The notes: a model not told the origin generated them from the sequence alone. A stretch of DNA of 64,000 bases from Mesostigma viride (GCA_009746045.1 RPFO01000310.1:1186234-1250233), one strand, 5' to 3'; positions 20,954 to 31,260 are shown, counted from the stretch's first letter. Numbers and translations are program-made.

Positions 20954-21052
20954 GATGGGGATACTCTGCTGCATGAGGCATCAAAGGGTGGCCATCTGGA
21001 TGTCGTCCAGCATCTCATCGCCAGCGGCGCAGACGTGCACGCCGTGAACAAG
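20954..21052 (+). CDS. Ankyrin repeat exon 5
   Basis: 99 bp, acceptor CTCTAG instead of the usual CAG, donor GTCAGTGA. It reads DGDTLLHEASKGGHLDVV; the TPLH tetrapeptide has become TLLH, which would weaken the helix start. It ends GADVHAVNK like exon 3. Confidence 0.8.
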
Positions 21053-21537
21053 GTCAGTGATGACTCCATACAGTGGGCTTGGGGGATGCGATTTTTCGTA
21101 ATGGCCGAGAAGCCCTTGAGCAACGCAATGACCGCATGTGATGAAGAGTCTTGGGACGTGGCCAGGATGTCTGCATGGTTTGTTTCCAGCATGCATGCCC
21201 TCACAATCGGAGTTTTGAATGACTTTGTTGAGGTTTATATGTGTCATGCCTGCATCCATGTCTCCCCTGTCCCAGGGTAGGGTATCACGGCCGGGGCCGG
21301 TCAGGTTTCAGTTGATGGTTGTGTTGGACATACGGGATTGGCAGGCATGGCTTTACCACCAGCTCAGAGGCAAGAATGTGGCAGAGGCAGTAATCAGGGG
21401 CAATGGTTGTGTTGATTGGTGCGGTATCCTTTTAGCTGCAGGACACGGCGGAGTCCTGTAAACGCTGACATGTCCGCGTGTTGCATGGCTGTCATTTGAT
21501 TGGGTTGTCACGAGACTTGTGTGGCTGCTGCCTCCAG

Positions 21538-21636
21538 ATTGGGAGAACCCCGCTGCATGAGGCATCAGAGGGTGGCCATCTGGATGTCGTCCAGCATCTC
21601 ATCGCCAGCGGCGCAGACGTTAACGCCAACAGCGAT
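21538..21636 (+). CDS. Ankyrin repeat exon 6
   Basis: 99 bp, acceptor CTCCAG, donor GTCAGTTT, slightly weaker than the other donors. It reads IGRTPLHEASEGGHLDVV and ends GADVNANSD. It is the last exon before the retroelement insertion in the following intron. Confidence 0.8.
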
Positions 21637-22085
21637 GTCAGTTTCTGCCTTCATGCCAGTGGGCAAGGGGGATGTGCTGTTTCATAATGGTCGCATAGCC
21701 CTTGAGCAACGCAATGACTTTCCTAGCAAAGGAGGTTGGCCAGGATGTCTGGTTTGTTTCCAGCATGTATGGTTTCGCGATCGAGGCTTTAAATAGTTCT
21801 GTCGAGGTGATTATGTGTCCTGCTTCCACCCATGTCTCCACTGTCCCACGGCAGGATATTCCAGCCAGATCTGGGCGGGTTTCAGGTGATGGTTCTGCAG
21901 GTGCGGTGATCGGCAGGCGTGGCTTTTCCACCAGCATGGAGGCAAGAGTGTGGCAGTGGCAGTGATCAGGTACAATGGCGGTGTCGATTGGTGCGGGATC
22001 CTTTTTGCTGCAGGACACGGCAGGGTCCTGTGGATGCTGACATGTCCATGTTTGCGTGGCTTTTGTCATGCGCCTGGGTTGTCAC

Positions 22086-22750
22086 ATTTAGCGACGCCGG
22101 CCAGGCAGCTGCCGTGAGCTCCTGGTCCTTGTCGCAACTGTTAGGACCTAGGTCGCGTAGCTTGCAACCTTTGCTCCTCGCCCCAGGTAACGCTCTCGCT
22201 GGCTTGCTCACTCCAAGTGACAACCACGGTGCGTCGGCAAAGAACTGCCTTGACCTGCCTTAGGCCATAGCTTTATGTTACCTCATTTCCATGGTGCCCT
22301 AAGGCATCTCCCGTCGGCCTCGCACAGTGCACCGCTACCTTGCCAGAGCTCAGCTTACCGCTACCTTGCATCCTTGCTGCAGGCAGCGTTAAGGACCTCT
22401 GACATCCCGTGACTAGGTATCACCAGTTCCTGTCACAGCTCTGCACGGATGCGTATCCTTGCAGAGCCCGCGACTGGCCTACTGGTCTCTACTTAGCCAC
22501 AGGACCGTTGCGTCCTCAGCCTCCGTGGACCTTAGTCACGTGATGGTCCAGGCTAAGCCTGTGCAGGCCCTGCCTGCCACGTGTCCTGTCCACGGCGACC
22601 TCGGTGTGCACTGCCGCCGCCGCCGGTCGGCAGTACTTCGGGACCTGATAACTCTCACGTCCCTTGTCTGTTTAAGGCGGTCAGCACGGCGTTAGAAAGG
22701 TCTCCTCATCCTGCATCCAACTAGCACATTGGCGTCCCAATATGCTAACT
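22086..22750 (-). repeat. Element 1 3' LTR (665 bp)
   Basis: Same sequence as 29802-30466. On the element strand it is preceded by a purine-rich tract, AAGAAAGGGTTGG, that fits a polypurine tract for plus-strand priming. A second near-copy of the tract lies at about 22939-22957. Confidence 0.9.
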
Positions 22751-23685
22751 CCAACCCTTTCTTGTTTTGGAGGCTGGACCAGCCTGAGATTCCAATCAGC
22801 CATGCTCACTCATGCCACAGACTCCTGACCTCTCCCAGAGGCCAGGGCTGCCCTTCTTTTGGAACTTGAGGTTTTACCCAAAGATTAGTCCAGAGCCAAC
22901 ATTGGTTCCAAGGCCCAGCCCTGACCCAGATGTCAGCCCCCAACCCTTTCTTTTGGGAACCTGGTTGAGGAGAAAAGTGAGGTCTCTACATCCAGGCAGC
23001 TGAAGTTGGACAGAGGAAGTTATTATTGTGAGTTCCTGGTCCTTTCCAGTTATCACAGGCGCCCGTATCAGAGGCGCCCGCTCACAACCATTCCCCTTCC
23101 TTTTCATTCAACAGACACGGATAGAGCCCAGTTAATGCTTGCCAAGCTGGGGAGCCCATGTCCTCACTGAGGGATAAACTCAGGATTCACACATGCCAGG
23201 CTGTGGTCAGCTGGGGAATCGAACCCCACCCCATATCCTCCAGGTTTGGAACAGCTCCTGGAACTGTACATTACAAACAAACATGAAATGGAGATAACAC
23301 GATTATGACGTATTAATATAGAGAGAATAACCCATAATGAGGCTCCCTGGCAACCACGTCCAACATGGTCACACAACCAGGGTTTTATTAGCATGCAACA
23401 GGTTGGTTACAGAGAATATAAACAAATGTACAGCAACCTGTAAGAGCCAACATTTGGGCTGCCCTTTCAGGGTCCATTCCATGAAGACCCAAGGCCGGTT
23501 ACAAGGTCCTTAAGACCCTTCTGCAACCCCATGACAGGGCCAGGCGATATTCTCAGCCAGGGGAGTGACTCCACCCTGACCCCTGTTCAGCAGGGTGTAC
23601 GAACCCTGAAGAACCTGCTGTCAGCCATTTCTGGCTACCCAGCCCACCGGGACACATCCCACCTCAGAGCAAGGCGTTGGTCTCC
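22751..23685. other. Element 1 3' untranslated region
   Basis: About 930 bases between the RNase H stop and the 3' LTR. No ORF of note. CCAACCCTTTCTT occurs twice (next to the LTR and near 22940), a duplicated polypurine-tract-like motif. Confidence 0.5.
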
Positions 23686-24050
23686 CTAGCACCCCACCAT
23701 GGGGCCCATGAGCCCACGGAGCAGAGGGTACTGCTGCACGGCCTTCTCCTCAAGCTTGGTGAGAGCATCTGCAGGGTTATCCAGGCCAGCCACATGTTCA
23801 ATGTCAGCTAAGCAGGACAGTGCCTTGAGCAACAGATAATCAAGGTCCCTGCTTCTGGCCAGCTGCCTGTGCACGAACTGCACCATGCCCATGCTGCCAG
23901 TTTTCACCAGTGTGTGCATCTGCAACCGACAGGAAGCTACCTTACATAGCTGGTAGAAAAGCTCCCTCAAGTAAAGGGCTGTGTGCAGCCCCTCACAGAT
24001 TGCCCTGCACTCAGCAATGTCACTGCTGGGGTTACCCTATTCTGCAACCG
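23686..24050 (-). CDS. Element 1 RNase H, C-terminal part
   Basis: Copia-type RNase H tail. The AECRAI acidic motif lies just after a one-base frameshift near 24030. Then come LYLRELFYQL, an MHTLVKTGSM stretch in place of the usual TDN-type motif, ARSRDLDYLLLKAL and the closing DNPADALTK, typical of the end of copia pol. The third acidic position (D in V[YH][CT]D) is replaced by HTLV, so the enzyme may be impaired. Confidence 0.75.
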
Positions 24051-25217
24051 ACTGTACCAGCAGACCAGAGAGGACTGTTCCTGCACCAGGGTGATTAATG
24101 CTGCTGCCCGCCCCCTGACCTCTGTGACCTTCCTACTATCCATAGAACTGTCCACATAGAGAACCATGTCAAAGGGCCTGTACAAATCCAAAGGACCCAA
24201 GATGAGAGGTGGAGACATCCTCACAGATTGCATCACACTCTCAGCACCCACCTCGACCAGCTGGGAATCTGTCAACCGACTCAAGACCAGCAGGTCAGGC
24301 GCACAAATGCTAGCCAACCATGCCAACATACCGCGTATGGAAGCACACCTTGGCTGGGTAATGGGCTCCCGCAGGGCATCAAGGATCTGCTGAGGATAAT
24401 TGTTACCACCCTCCAGCCTGATGACCCAAGAACCCTGTTGTTTAATCAGTGTCGCCTGCATCCCACAAAACACCATGGGCTCATCCTCGACCATGTGCTG
24501 GATCTTACCCAGCTCAAACCGTTTCTGGATCCTGGACAAAGTCTTCTCAATCCAGGAGGGAGGACCCATGAGATGCATATCATCACCATGTAGGGAGGCA
24601 AATACAGGCAGGCCACCATCGCTAGCCTGGAACAAGCAAGGATCAACTGGGGAAACAGTCAAGCCACAGACAGTTTTGAGAAACTTCTCTAGGCTCTTCC
24701 TCCAGATGATGGGACTGGACCTAAGACCCTCAACACCCTTGAGAATCCTTAGGTACCTTGCCTTGATTTCTGCCCTCCACACAGCAGGCACACTGACAAA
24801 GAAAGGTGGTATCGTTCGCCATGTCTCCCTAGCCTCTTCCTGGTCACCCTTGAGAAAAGCCCTCTTGAAATCTATCAAAGCAGAGCCATAGGCAATGCCT
24901 TTGACCAGGAAGGATAAGAAAACACACAACAACATTCTCCACGTGTCATGCAGCATCCCTGGTGTATAGAGCTCCTCATCTGCTAACTGTCCAGTGCCAT
25001 GGTACTCGGTTACAACTGGTCTGACATGTGGCACCTCGACACCATCTACCTGTTTGAGCTTGAGGACAAACATCAATCTGAGCAGCTGGTGATCCTCTGG
25101 GAGGACATCTACAGGCTCTGCACAGTTGGCAATCATCCACTCATGCCCAGAAGCAATGAAGCCAAGAGTCCATGCCTTAGCCATCTTGGGGCTTTGCATC
25201 ATCTCCACTAGCGCCAA
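23967..25217 (-). CDS. Element 1 copia-type reverse transcriptase
   Basis: Landmarks are LMFVLKLKQVDG, HVRPVVTEYHGTG, LIDFKRAFLKGD (first catalytic Asp; the copia AFLxG motif), LKGVEGLRSSPIIW, DPCLFQASDG and SLHGDDMHLMGP. The last is the catalytic motif, with His-Gly in place of the usual Tyr-Val before DD. MLAWLASICAPDLLVLSRL is the thumb/connection segment and VLYVDSSMDSRK starts RNase H. It overlaps the protease ORF by ten bases in another frame. Confidence 0.9.
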   Translation of the reverse strand: MALVEMMQSPKMAKAWTLGFIASGHEWMIANCAEPVDVLPEDHQLLRLMFVLKLKQVDGVEVPHVRPVVTEYHGTGQLADEELYTPGMLHDTWRMLLCVFLSFLVKGIAYGSALIDFKRAFLKGDQEEARETWRTIPPFFVSVPAVWRAEIKARYLRILKGVEGLRSSPIIWRKSLEKFLKTVCGLTVSPVDPCLFQASDGGLPVFASLHGDDMHLMGPPSWIEKTLSRIQKRFELGKIQHMVEDEPMVFCGMQATLIKQQGSWVIRLEGGNNYPQQILDALREPITQPRCASIRGMLAWLASICAPDLLVLSRLTDSQLVEVGAESVMQSVRMSPPLILGPLDLYRPFDMVLYVDSSMDSRKVTEVRGRAAALITLVQEQSSLVCWYSRLQNRVTPAVTLLSAGQSVRGCTQPFT

Positions 25218-26394
25218 GGTACAGGACTCGTTCCAGGGATCTGGTACCTCTGCACCCCCAACTGGCGTGGGTCAAACGTAGTTGGGATGATCAGCAGGTC
25301 CTGAGCAATGGGCTCCTTAGAATCAGGCCCCTCCACTGCAACACCCTTCACAGCCCTTACAGCCACACTAAGTCCCTGGGAGTAGCGATATCTCTGGAGG
25401 GGTAAACTACCCTGCCCTTCTAGTGCCAATTCCTCAGAGGTTATCGTCACCCCCGGCTGGCATAAGAAATTCTGCCCCAGTATGGCTGGACCCTCATAGC
25501 CCTCTACCACACAGAACACAGTGGGCACCCCCAGAATAGGCACACTCACCTCCCCCAGAACTTTCATGGACACATTCCCCGAGAAATCAGACACGGCTGG
25601 GCAACCGGCTACAGACATCCGCAACCCTGCAGCATCCTCAGCCCTCAGAATGGACACCTGCGAGTTGGTATCCACCTCTAATGTTGCTGCCCAGCATGAC
25701 CCCCACCCCGTGAGCTTAGATACCTTGGGATCACGCTTGCCGCTCATCAGTGCCCGGATGACGTCCGCCATGAGGAGCCCCTTGGGCTTTGGTCCAGCCC
25801 TGGCCCCCACTGGCCTTGTGACAGTTGCTGCAGCAGATTCCAGCTCACCCTCGTCCATCCAGGACAGACCATCATCCAAGCATGGAGGGTTAGCATCTAC
25901 TGCCTGGCTCTCCTCCTGAGCCTCAACCTCCAAGGGAGGCTCAGGGCCGTCTACAGGCCAGATTGCACATGGCCTCTTCTCTCGGATGTGAGCCCAGGAC
26001 AACCTGTACACGCGCCTAGGATCCTTGTCCAAGGCTACCAGACAAGAATGGTTGGCCTCATCCAACTGGGTTACCAGCCCATCCTGCCACTTGCCACGCT
26101 TGCCTGGTATTGATGGCTCCTTCCACATCCTGACCCCCATTCCCACAGGGGCCTCAGCATTTTCCAGCCCTTGTCCTTGCGCCTCAGCCGAGCAAACACT
26201 CTATCTGCCTTTCTCAGGCAGGCACCCACTACCTCTGGGGACAACAACCCAAACTGCGCTGCTAAGGGAGAGACTGCCACACCATCATAGTAATAGTTTA
26301 CCCTGTGGTTAAGCTGTTCCTCAATCCCCTTGCACCAGGCTGCCTTTTCCAAAGCAGATGCTACCACTGGCACAGTCTTTGCTGCTAGCACCAC
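25208..26394 (-). CDS. Element 1 integrase C-terminal module and retropepsin-like domain
   Basis: Two overlapping frames (26071-26394 and 25208-26146) form one reading path with an indel. The first part is the end of integrase, with an SH3-like, GPY/F-resembling module (PGKRGKWQDGLVTQLD...VYRLSW). After a linker the second part has EVDTNSQVSIL (catalytic Asp near 25670), the strand and flap segment VSVPILGVPTVFCVVEGYEG, and PAILGQNFLCQPG. These are the DTx-S and ILGxxF hallmarks of a retropepsin, but with Asn for the Gly of DTG. It lies between integrase and RT, unlike ordinary copia elements. Confidence 0.75.
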
Positions 26395-26420
26395 TGTCTT
26401 TACCTCACGGATAGATCTCT

Positions 26421-27257
26421 CTACAGCCCCTGCTGCCCATGACTCTCTCTAGGGACCACTACCAGCTTACACGGAAGCTGATCAGCATGCTTTCTCAAGC
26501 AGTCAAACTGCAAGTCAGCTTGCACCAAGGTGTACACCCCAAAGCATGGCAACAAAGACTGGAGACCCAACAACAAGTGATGCTCATCCATGCCAGGCAG
26601 GATGGTCAACAGCCTATACCGGCTGAACCTATCCACCCCCACCAACAGATACAAACCACGAATGTGCTGTATATCTACTTGGATATCTCCCCGCTCTCTA
26701 GCAGGCTCTCTAGCGTGGGACCGTGGTGGGTGAATCTGATTCTCCTGACAGACACAGTTCTCAGCAGCTGCAGTGCAGGCCTCCAACAGAGGCTGCTTAC
26801 CTAGCTTCCAAGCAAACATTTCTGCCTGTTTAGAGTGCCCAAATACATGGTGTAGAGTATGCCCAGCGGCTGCATAGCTCAACCCCCTAGCAGTCTCACT
26901 GCATAAGGAGGAACTAGGACCTGGCTGTGTGCGCGGGACCGCACGACCCACCTCCTGCTCCTTGGAACCAGGGACCTCCACAGCTTGACTCCCAGAGCCA
27001 ACAGTGGTTCCCTCGGCGCCAGCAGGACTTTCCAGCTGAGCTGCTTGACTCCCAGAGCCAACACTCACTGAAGACCCTGTACCTGCCACAGGCCCAGGGA
27101 ATTGCACTGCTGCAGCAGCGACATTGCAATCATGTGGAAGAACAAGCCCATCAGTATTCCCAACCCCCTGCTGCTGAACAGGAGGTGCACCCCTATCATC
27201 CATATTTACAAGTGCCACCTGCCCCACCTGGGGTGGCTGACTATTTACATGGGGCAC
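26421..27257 (-). CDS. Element 1 integrase N-terminal and catalytic core
   Basis: The frame begins in phase with Gag directly after the Gag TGA stop (27267-27269). After about 120 low-complexity residues it shows the zinc module (LHHVFGH, then CVCQEN, where the last Cys of C-x2-C appears lost), the first Asp in IQVDIQHI, VGVDRFSRYRLL, and the second Asp in QADLQFDCL. The frame stops at 26421. One base further it continues AVERSIREVK, supplying the catalytic Glu; the shift lies in a GGGG run. No protease motif exists between the Gag knuckle and the zinc module. Confidence 0.8.
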   Translation of the reverse strand: MPHVNSQPPQVGQVALVNMDDRGAPPVQQQGVGNTDGLVLPHDCNVAAAAVQFPGPVAGTGSSVSVGSGSQAAQLESPAGAEGTTVGSGSQAVEVPGSKEQEVGRAVPRTQPGPSSSLCSETARGLSYAAAGHTLHHVFGHSKQAEMFAWKLGKQPLLEACTAAAENCVCQENQIHPPRSHAREPARERGDIQVDIQHIRGLYLLVGVDRFSRYRLLTILPGMDEHHLLLGLQSLLPCFGVYTLVQADLQFDCLRKHADQLPCKLVVVPRESHGQQGL

Positions 27258-27266
27258 TGCACTAAG

Positions 27267-28601
27267 TCACGGCTTCCTGGACTGACCACCTGCTCCTGCA
27301 GCATTGGCCAGATCAGGGCAATCACGGCGCCAGTGACCTGTCTTACCACAGCCAAAGCACTTATCCTCCTTCCCAGCCTGGGCCTTCCTCTGACCCCCCT
27401 GGTTCGGGTTGCCTGGCTTATTCTGGTTGCCTTGGCCCTGGCTCTTGCCTTGCCCTTGGCTACCTCCCCCCTGCTGTCCCCCTTGGTGACCACCAGCCTG
27501 CTTCTGACCCTTGTTCTGAGCCCCTTGCTGCTGGCCCTTGCCACCTTGGTTCCCACCCCCCCTGCGCCTCCCAGCCCTCTGACGCCTGCTAGGACGAGGA
27601 CCTCCCTGGGCTGCCTGCCCTGGGGCATCCCCCTGCACCTGGCTAGCGGAGGCTGAAGCACCTGAGGTCTGAATGGTTTTACAAGCAGGGGCAGATGGGC
27701 GAATGCTCAAGACTACCCTCTCTAAGGCAGCCAGCGACCCATCTGTCTGATCTGCAAACAGCCTAGCTGCATTGCGACCATCCACACTGAGCCCCATACG
27801 ATCCATGAAATAATCCACCACAGCCCTGATGGGGATCTTGAAGCCCTGGCTAGACCCCTTCTCCACAATGCGAAGGAGCCTCTGCCATTCCTCAGCTATG
27901 GTGCCCCTGATCTCAAACGTATCATAGGCCAGCTTGTAGTGATTAGTGAGGTTGAGGACTTTGTCAGAAAACTCTTGACGCAGGCCCAGGAGAAACTGCT
28001 CCCAAGAGAGCTTATCCTTCACTGCAGACCTGGCTTTGTCCCTCACACGCTCAGAAGAATCCCTATTCACTGAGGAAGCATGGAACACCTGGACGAGATT
28101 GACAGTGGGATCTACGGAGTAGGTGACTAGCTCCATATCCTCTAACCACTTGTCTAACTCCTCCTGACTCACGGGTGGCTTCAGAGGCTTCTGGCCGTTC
28201 ATCACGGCTACAGCACTCATGTGGGGCCTAGTTCCTGGCAACGCGCGAGCATCACTACCCACAGCAGAAGCCCCAGCACCCCCAGCCATAGCGTCTACAG
28301 AAACATGAGGAGGAACGACTGCCTCGGCCACACGGGCCGTCTTACCACCGTTGGCCTGCAGCCCCTCCCCTTGGCCTTCTCCAGTCAGCTCAATGCTGTC
28401 CGTTGGCCCTTCTGCGCGCTCCTTCCCCCGAGCTTCCTCCTTTCGCTTCCGGTACCGCGTCCTTTGCCCCGCCACGCCCTCCATCGTGGGAATCGCCTCC
28501 CCTTCTGGCTGGCCGACTGCTGGCACTGACGCTCCCGCCTCTCCACCCTCCATCGCAACCGCCTTGCTCCCGCCGCCGACCCCGTTCTTGCCCTTAAGCA
28601 T
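27267..28601 (-). CDS. Element 1 Gag with zinc knuckle
   Basis: The capsid-like part contains EELDKWLEDMELVTYSVDP, then WEQFLLGLRQEFSDKVLNL and TIAEEWQRLLRIVEKG. A long Gly/Gln-rich basic linker (QGGKGQQQGAQNKG) and one CCHC knuckle, CFGCGKTGHWRRDC, follow near the C-terminus. I start it at the ATG complementing 28599-28601, MLKGKNGVGG, because the extension upstream has no ATG. It ends with TGA followed by C, and the integrase frame continues in the same phase. Confidence 0.85.
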   Translation of the reverse strand: MLKGKNGVGGGSKAVAMEGGEAGASVPAVGQPEGEAIPTMEGVAGQRTRYRKRKEEARGKERAEGPTDSIELTGEGQGEGLQANGGKTARVAEAVVPPHVSVDAMAGGAGASAVGSDARALPGTRPHMSAVAVMNGQKPLKPPVSQEELDKWLEDMELVTYSVDPTVNLVQVFHASSVNRDSSERVRDKARSAVKDKLSWEQFLLGLRQEFSDKVLNLTNHYKLAYDTFEIRGTIAEEWQRLLRIVEKGSSQGFKIPIRAVVDYFMDRMGLSVDGRNAARLFADQTDGSLAALERVVLSIRPSAPACKTIQTSGASASASQVQGDAPGQAAQGGPRPSRRQRAGRRRGGGNQGGKGQQQGAQNKGQKQAGGHQGGQQGGGSQGQGKSQGQGNQNKPGNPNQGGQRKAQAGKEDKCFGCGKTGHWRRDCPDLANAAGAGGQSRKP

Positions 28602-28650
28602 TATGGGCACAGACACAAGATGGCAGCAATGAAAGCAACGCCCTCTATCC

Positions 28651-29769
28651 TCACGAAGCCTCCCCACCTGGCTCGGCCTCCTGGCTCAGCCTGGCTTGTT
28701 TGGACTCACGCTCCTGCTGCTCTCTCACGCCCGCAGGTTCTGCAACCGGTGTAACAGGACGACGCGCGACTGCCAAGTCCGCGTTGAAGACACCGTAGAC
28801 GCACCCCACCGGTCGCTGGCTGTCTTGTTGACGTTCCACAGCGACCCTGGGCTCACTAGGATTCCGGAACCACTGCTGGTTCCTCACCCACCGCGTGTCT
28901 CCGTTAGCGAGCTGGTTCTGCTCACCTCGCCCCGCCCGATCGTATTCGTGCACTGAATCCCTAGGAAGGTTTAGCTCTGAGCCCTGCTCAGCCTCGCGGA
29001 TCTGCTGCGCTGTCCTCACCACTATCCCCCTCGGGCGATCAGTGTAGGTATGGAAGATGTTATCTGGCGACCTCGCAGCCCCGGCCTCAATCGTTACCGA
29101 CAGACCTGGTGCCGATGCCGCCCTCGCGCGTCGAGGAGTATCCAAAAATGTGAAGATTCCAGGTGGGTTGGTGGTGATCACAAACCTGTCTGCCTGCCCC
29201 CTTGCCTCTTGCAAAAGCACAGCAACTAAATTCTCAACAGTTTGCGAAAACACTTCAGCCGATACCCACGGATTGATCTCCTCACGTCTCCTCGCTTCCC
29301 GGATCTCGTCTGTCTCTGGAATTCCCTCGCCCAGCACCGCCGTAGCCACCCAGTGGTTAAAAAGGCGCGTGCTTCCCAAGGCTATAGCCACAATCTGGCT
29401 ACACGCTTCTCTCGCAAGGTCAAGGCTTGCTGGCGTAATATGACCCCCCTGATACGCCACCTCAACGCCGCTAGCTGTGATAGCCAACGCGTCGCGTAGC
29501 CGCACCAGTTCTTCAATGGCCACCCGCCCAGCTTCCCCTGGCGCGCTTGTCACGCGGGCCCTTTGCACTATAGGATCCGCTGCAGCCGCCCGGTTGCCCC
29601 CCCCGAAACTGCGACCCAACCCTCGTCGGCAAGCCCTCTCGCAATGTATGCCGCCTGCACAAACGTAGGCGCACTTGCTGGCTGCCGGTATGGGTAAAAA
29701 GGAGCTTCTTGCGAGCTCTGACCTTCGTCTCCCGCGGCTGGATGGCCCGTAGACGATGCGCCAGACATG
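28651..29769 (-). CDS. Element 1 ORF1, unknown
   Basis: The first ORF after the 5' LTR. Coding starts MSGASSTGHPAAGDEGQSS near 29769 and changes frame in a run of eight C (29596-29603). It continues in the frame beginning GNRAAAADPIVQRARV and ends QARLSQEAEPGGEAS at 28651. The middle is helical (AIEELVRLRDALAITASG, ASLDLAREACSQIVAI). It might be an N-terminal Gag part or a separate protein. No family recognised. The indel in a C8 run is a classic sequencing-error context. Confidence 0.5.
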   Translation of the reverse strand, partial: HVWRIVYGPSSRGRRRSELARSSFLPIPAASKCAYVCAGGIHCERACRRGLGRSFGGGNRAAAADPIVQRARVTSAPGEAGRVAIEELVRLRDALAITASGVEVAYQGGHITPASLDLAREACSQIVAIALGSTRLFNHWVATAVLGEGIPETDEIREARRREEINPWVSAEVFSQTVENLVAVLLQEARGQADRFVITTNPPGIFTFLDTPRRARAASAPGLSVTIEAGAARSPDNIFHTYTDRPRGIVVRTAQQIREAEQGSELNLPRDSVHEYDRAGRGEQNQLANGDTRWVRNQQWFRNPSEPRVAVERQQDSQRPVGCVYGVFNADLAVARRPVTPVAEPAGVREQQERESKQARLSQEAEPGGEAS

Positions 29770-29801
29770 AAATGGCAGGAAATCACGAAAACAATAATAC
29801 G

Positions 29802-30466
29802 ATTTAGCGACGCCGGCCAGGCAGCTGCCGTGAGCTCCTGGTCCTTGTCGCAACTGTTAGGACCTAGGTCGCGTAGCTTGCAACCTTTGCTCCTCGCCCC
29901 AGGTAACGCTCTCGCTGGCTTGCTCACTCCAAGTGACAACCACGGTGCGTCGGCAAAGAACTGCCTTGACCTGCCTTAGGCCATAGCTTTATGTTACCTC
30001 ATTTCCATGGTGCCCTAAGGCATCTCCCGTCGGCCTCGCACAGTGCACCGCTACCTTGCCAGAGCTCAGCTTACCGCTACCTTGCATCCTTGCTGCAGGC
30101 AGCGTTAAGGACCTCTGACATCCCGTGACTAGGTATCACCAGTTCCTGTCACAGCTCTGCACGGATGCGTATCCTTGCAGAGCCCGCGACTGGCCTACTG
30201 GTCTCTACTTAGCCACAGGACCGTTGCGTCCTCAGCCTCCGTGGACCTTAGTCACGTGATGGTCCAGGCTAAGCCTGTGCAGGCCCTGCCTGCCACGTGT
30301 CCTGTCCACGGCGACCTCGGTGTGCACTGCCGCCGCCGCCGGTCGGCAGTACTTCGGGACCTGATAACTCTCACGTCCCTTGTCTGTTTAAGGCGGTCAG
30401 CACGGCGTTAGAAAGGTCTCCTCATCCTGCATCCAACTAGCACATTGGCGTCCCAATATGCTAACT
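29802..30466 (-). repeat. Element 1 5' LTR (665 bp)
   Basis: Same length and, by eye, same sequence as 22086-22750. On the element strand the LTR ends GCTAAAT and is followed by CGTATTATTG, which does not start TGG. Confidence 0.9.
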
Positions 30467-30497
30467 GTCACGGGACTTGTGTGGCTGCTCCCTTCAG

Positions 30498-30596
30498 GGT
30501 GGGAATACCCCGCTACATGAGGTGTCATGGGGTGGCCATCTGGATGTCGTCCAGCACCTCATCGCCAGCGGCGCAGACGTGAACGCTGTGGACATG
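30498..30596 (+). CDS. Ankyrin repeat exon 7
   Basis: 99 bp, acceptor TTCAG, donor GTCAGTGA. It reads GGNTPLHEVSWGGHLDVV and ends GADVNAVDM; Val replaces the Ala after LHE. Confidence 0.85.
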
Positions 30597-30654
30597 GTCA
30601 GTGATCACTTCATGCATTGGGCAAGGGGGATGTGCTGTTTTATAATGAAATATT

Positions 30655-30726
30655 TGGTATGATACTGGATACGAACACAGGACTTCTTGCAAGATTTCGC
30701 GACTATTGGGGTCTCCTGATCCTAAT
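30655..30726 (-). other. tRNA-like sequence in ankyrin intron 7
   Basis: About 72 bases inserted relative to the block 1 introns. On the minus strand it has an A-box-like TAGGATCAGGAG, a B-box-like GTGTTCGTATCC about 45 bases later, and ends ...ATACCA. The acceptor and anticodon stems do not pair convincingly, so I read it as a tRNA-derived (SINE-type) remnant rather than a working tRNA. Confidence 0.35.
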
Positions 30727-31161
30727 ATTCGCACACCCCTTGAGCACGGCAACGACCGCGTGTGGTGAAGAGGATCGGGACATGGCCAGGATGTCTGGTT
30801 TGGTTCCAGCATGTATGCCCTCGTAATTGGAGTTTTAAGTAATTTTGTCGAGGCTAGTATCTGTCATGCCTCCATCCATGTCTCCACTGTCCCAGGGCAG
30901 GGTATCATGGCCAGAATCATGGGGAAGGTTGTGGGTGGTGATTGTGAACATGCGGTGATCAGCAGGCATGGCTTTACCACCAGCTCGGAGGCAAGGATGT
31001 GGCGGTGGCAGTGATCAGGGACTATGGCGGTGTCGATTGTTGCGGGATCCTTTTTGCTGCAGAGCACGGCGGGGTCGTGTGAATGCTGACATGCCCATGT
31101 GTTGCGTGGCTGTTGTCATGCGCCTGGGTTGTCACGGGACTTGTGTGGCTGCTGCATCCAG

Positions 31162-31260
31162 CTTGGGAGAACCCCGCTACATTGCGCGTCAAGTGGTGGC
31201 CATCTGGATATCGCCCAGCATCTCATCGCCAACGGCGCAGACCTGAACGCCGAGGACGAT
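31162..31260 (+). CDS. Ankyrin repeat exon 8
   Basis: 99 bp, acceptor ATCCAG, donor GTCGGTGA. It reads LGRTPLHCASSGGHLDIA and HLIANGADLNAEDD. Confidence 0.85.

Larger units (their letters stand above)
18270..22085 (+). repeat. Tandem exon-intron units of the ankyrin gene, block 1
   Basis: Six units of roughly 580-700 bp, each one ankyrin exon plus a strongly conserved intron. Intron landmarks recur in order: donor GTCAGTGA; GCAAGGGGGATGTGCTGTTT; CCCTTGAGCAACGCAATGAC; GGCCAGGATGTCTGGTTTG; CATGTCTCCACTGTCCCAGG; TTTACCACCAGCTCGGAGGC; GGATCCTTTTTGCTGCAG; then GGGTTGTCACGGGACTTGTG just before the acceptor. Because introns are conserved along with exons, the array grew by recent tandem duplication of the whole unit. 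Confidence 0.85.
22086..30466 (-). mobile_element. Copia-like element 1 (minus strand), in an ankyrin intron
   Basis: An 8381-bp LTR retrotransposon flanked by the duplication GTCAC (22081-22085 and 30467-30471). The neighbouring ankyrin introns supply the empty site, GGGTTGTCACGGGACTTG, confirming the junctions. On its own strand it starts AGTTAGC and ends GCTAAAT. Gene order is an unknown ORF1, Gag, integrase, protease-like domain, RT, RNase H. The two 665-bp LTRs show no difference by eye, so insertion is recent. At least five frame changes interrupt the coding region. Confidence 0.9.

Noticed and set aside
22459-22695. A 78-residue plus-strand ORF repeated in both LTRs of element 1
   Set aside because: It is antisense to the element and present twice only because the LTRs are identical; no protein features.
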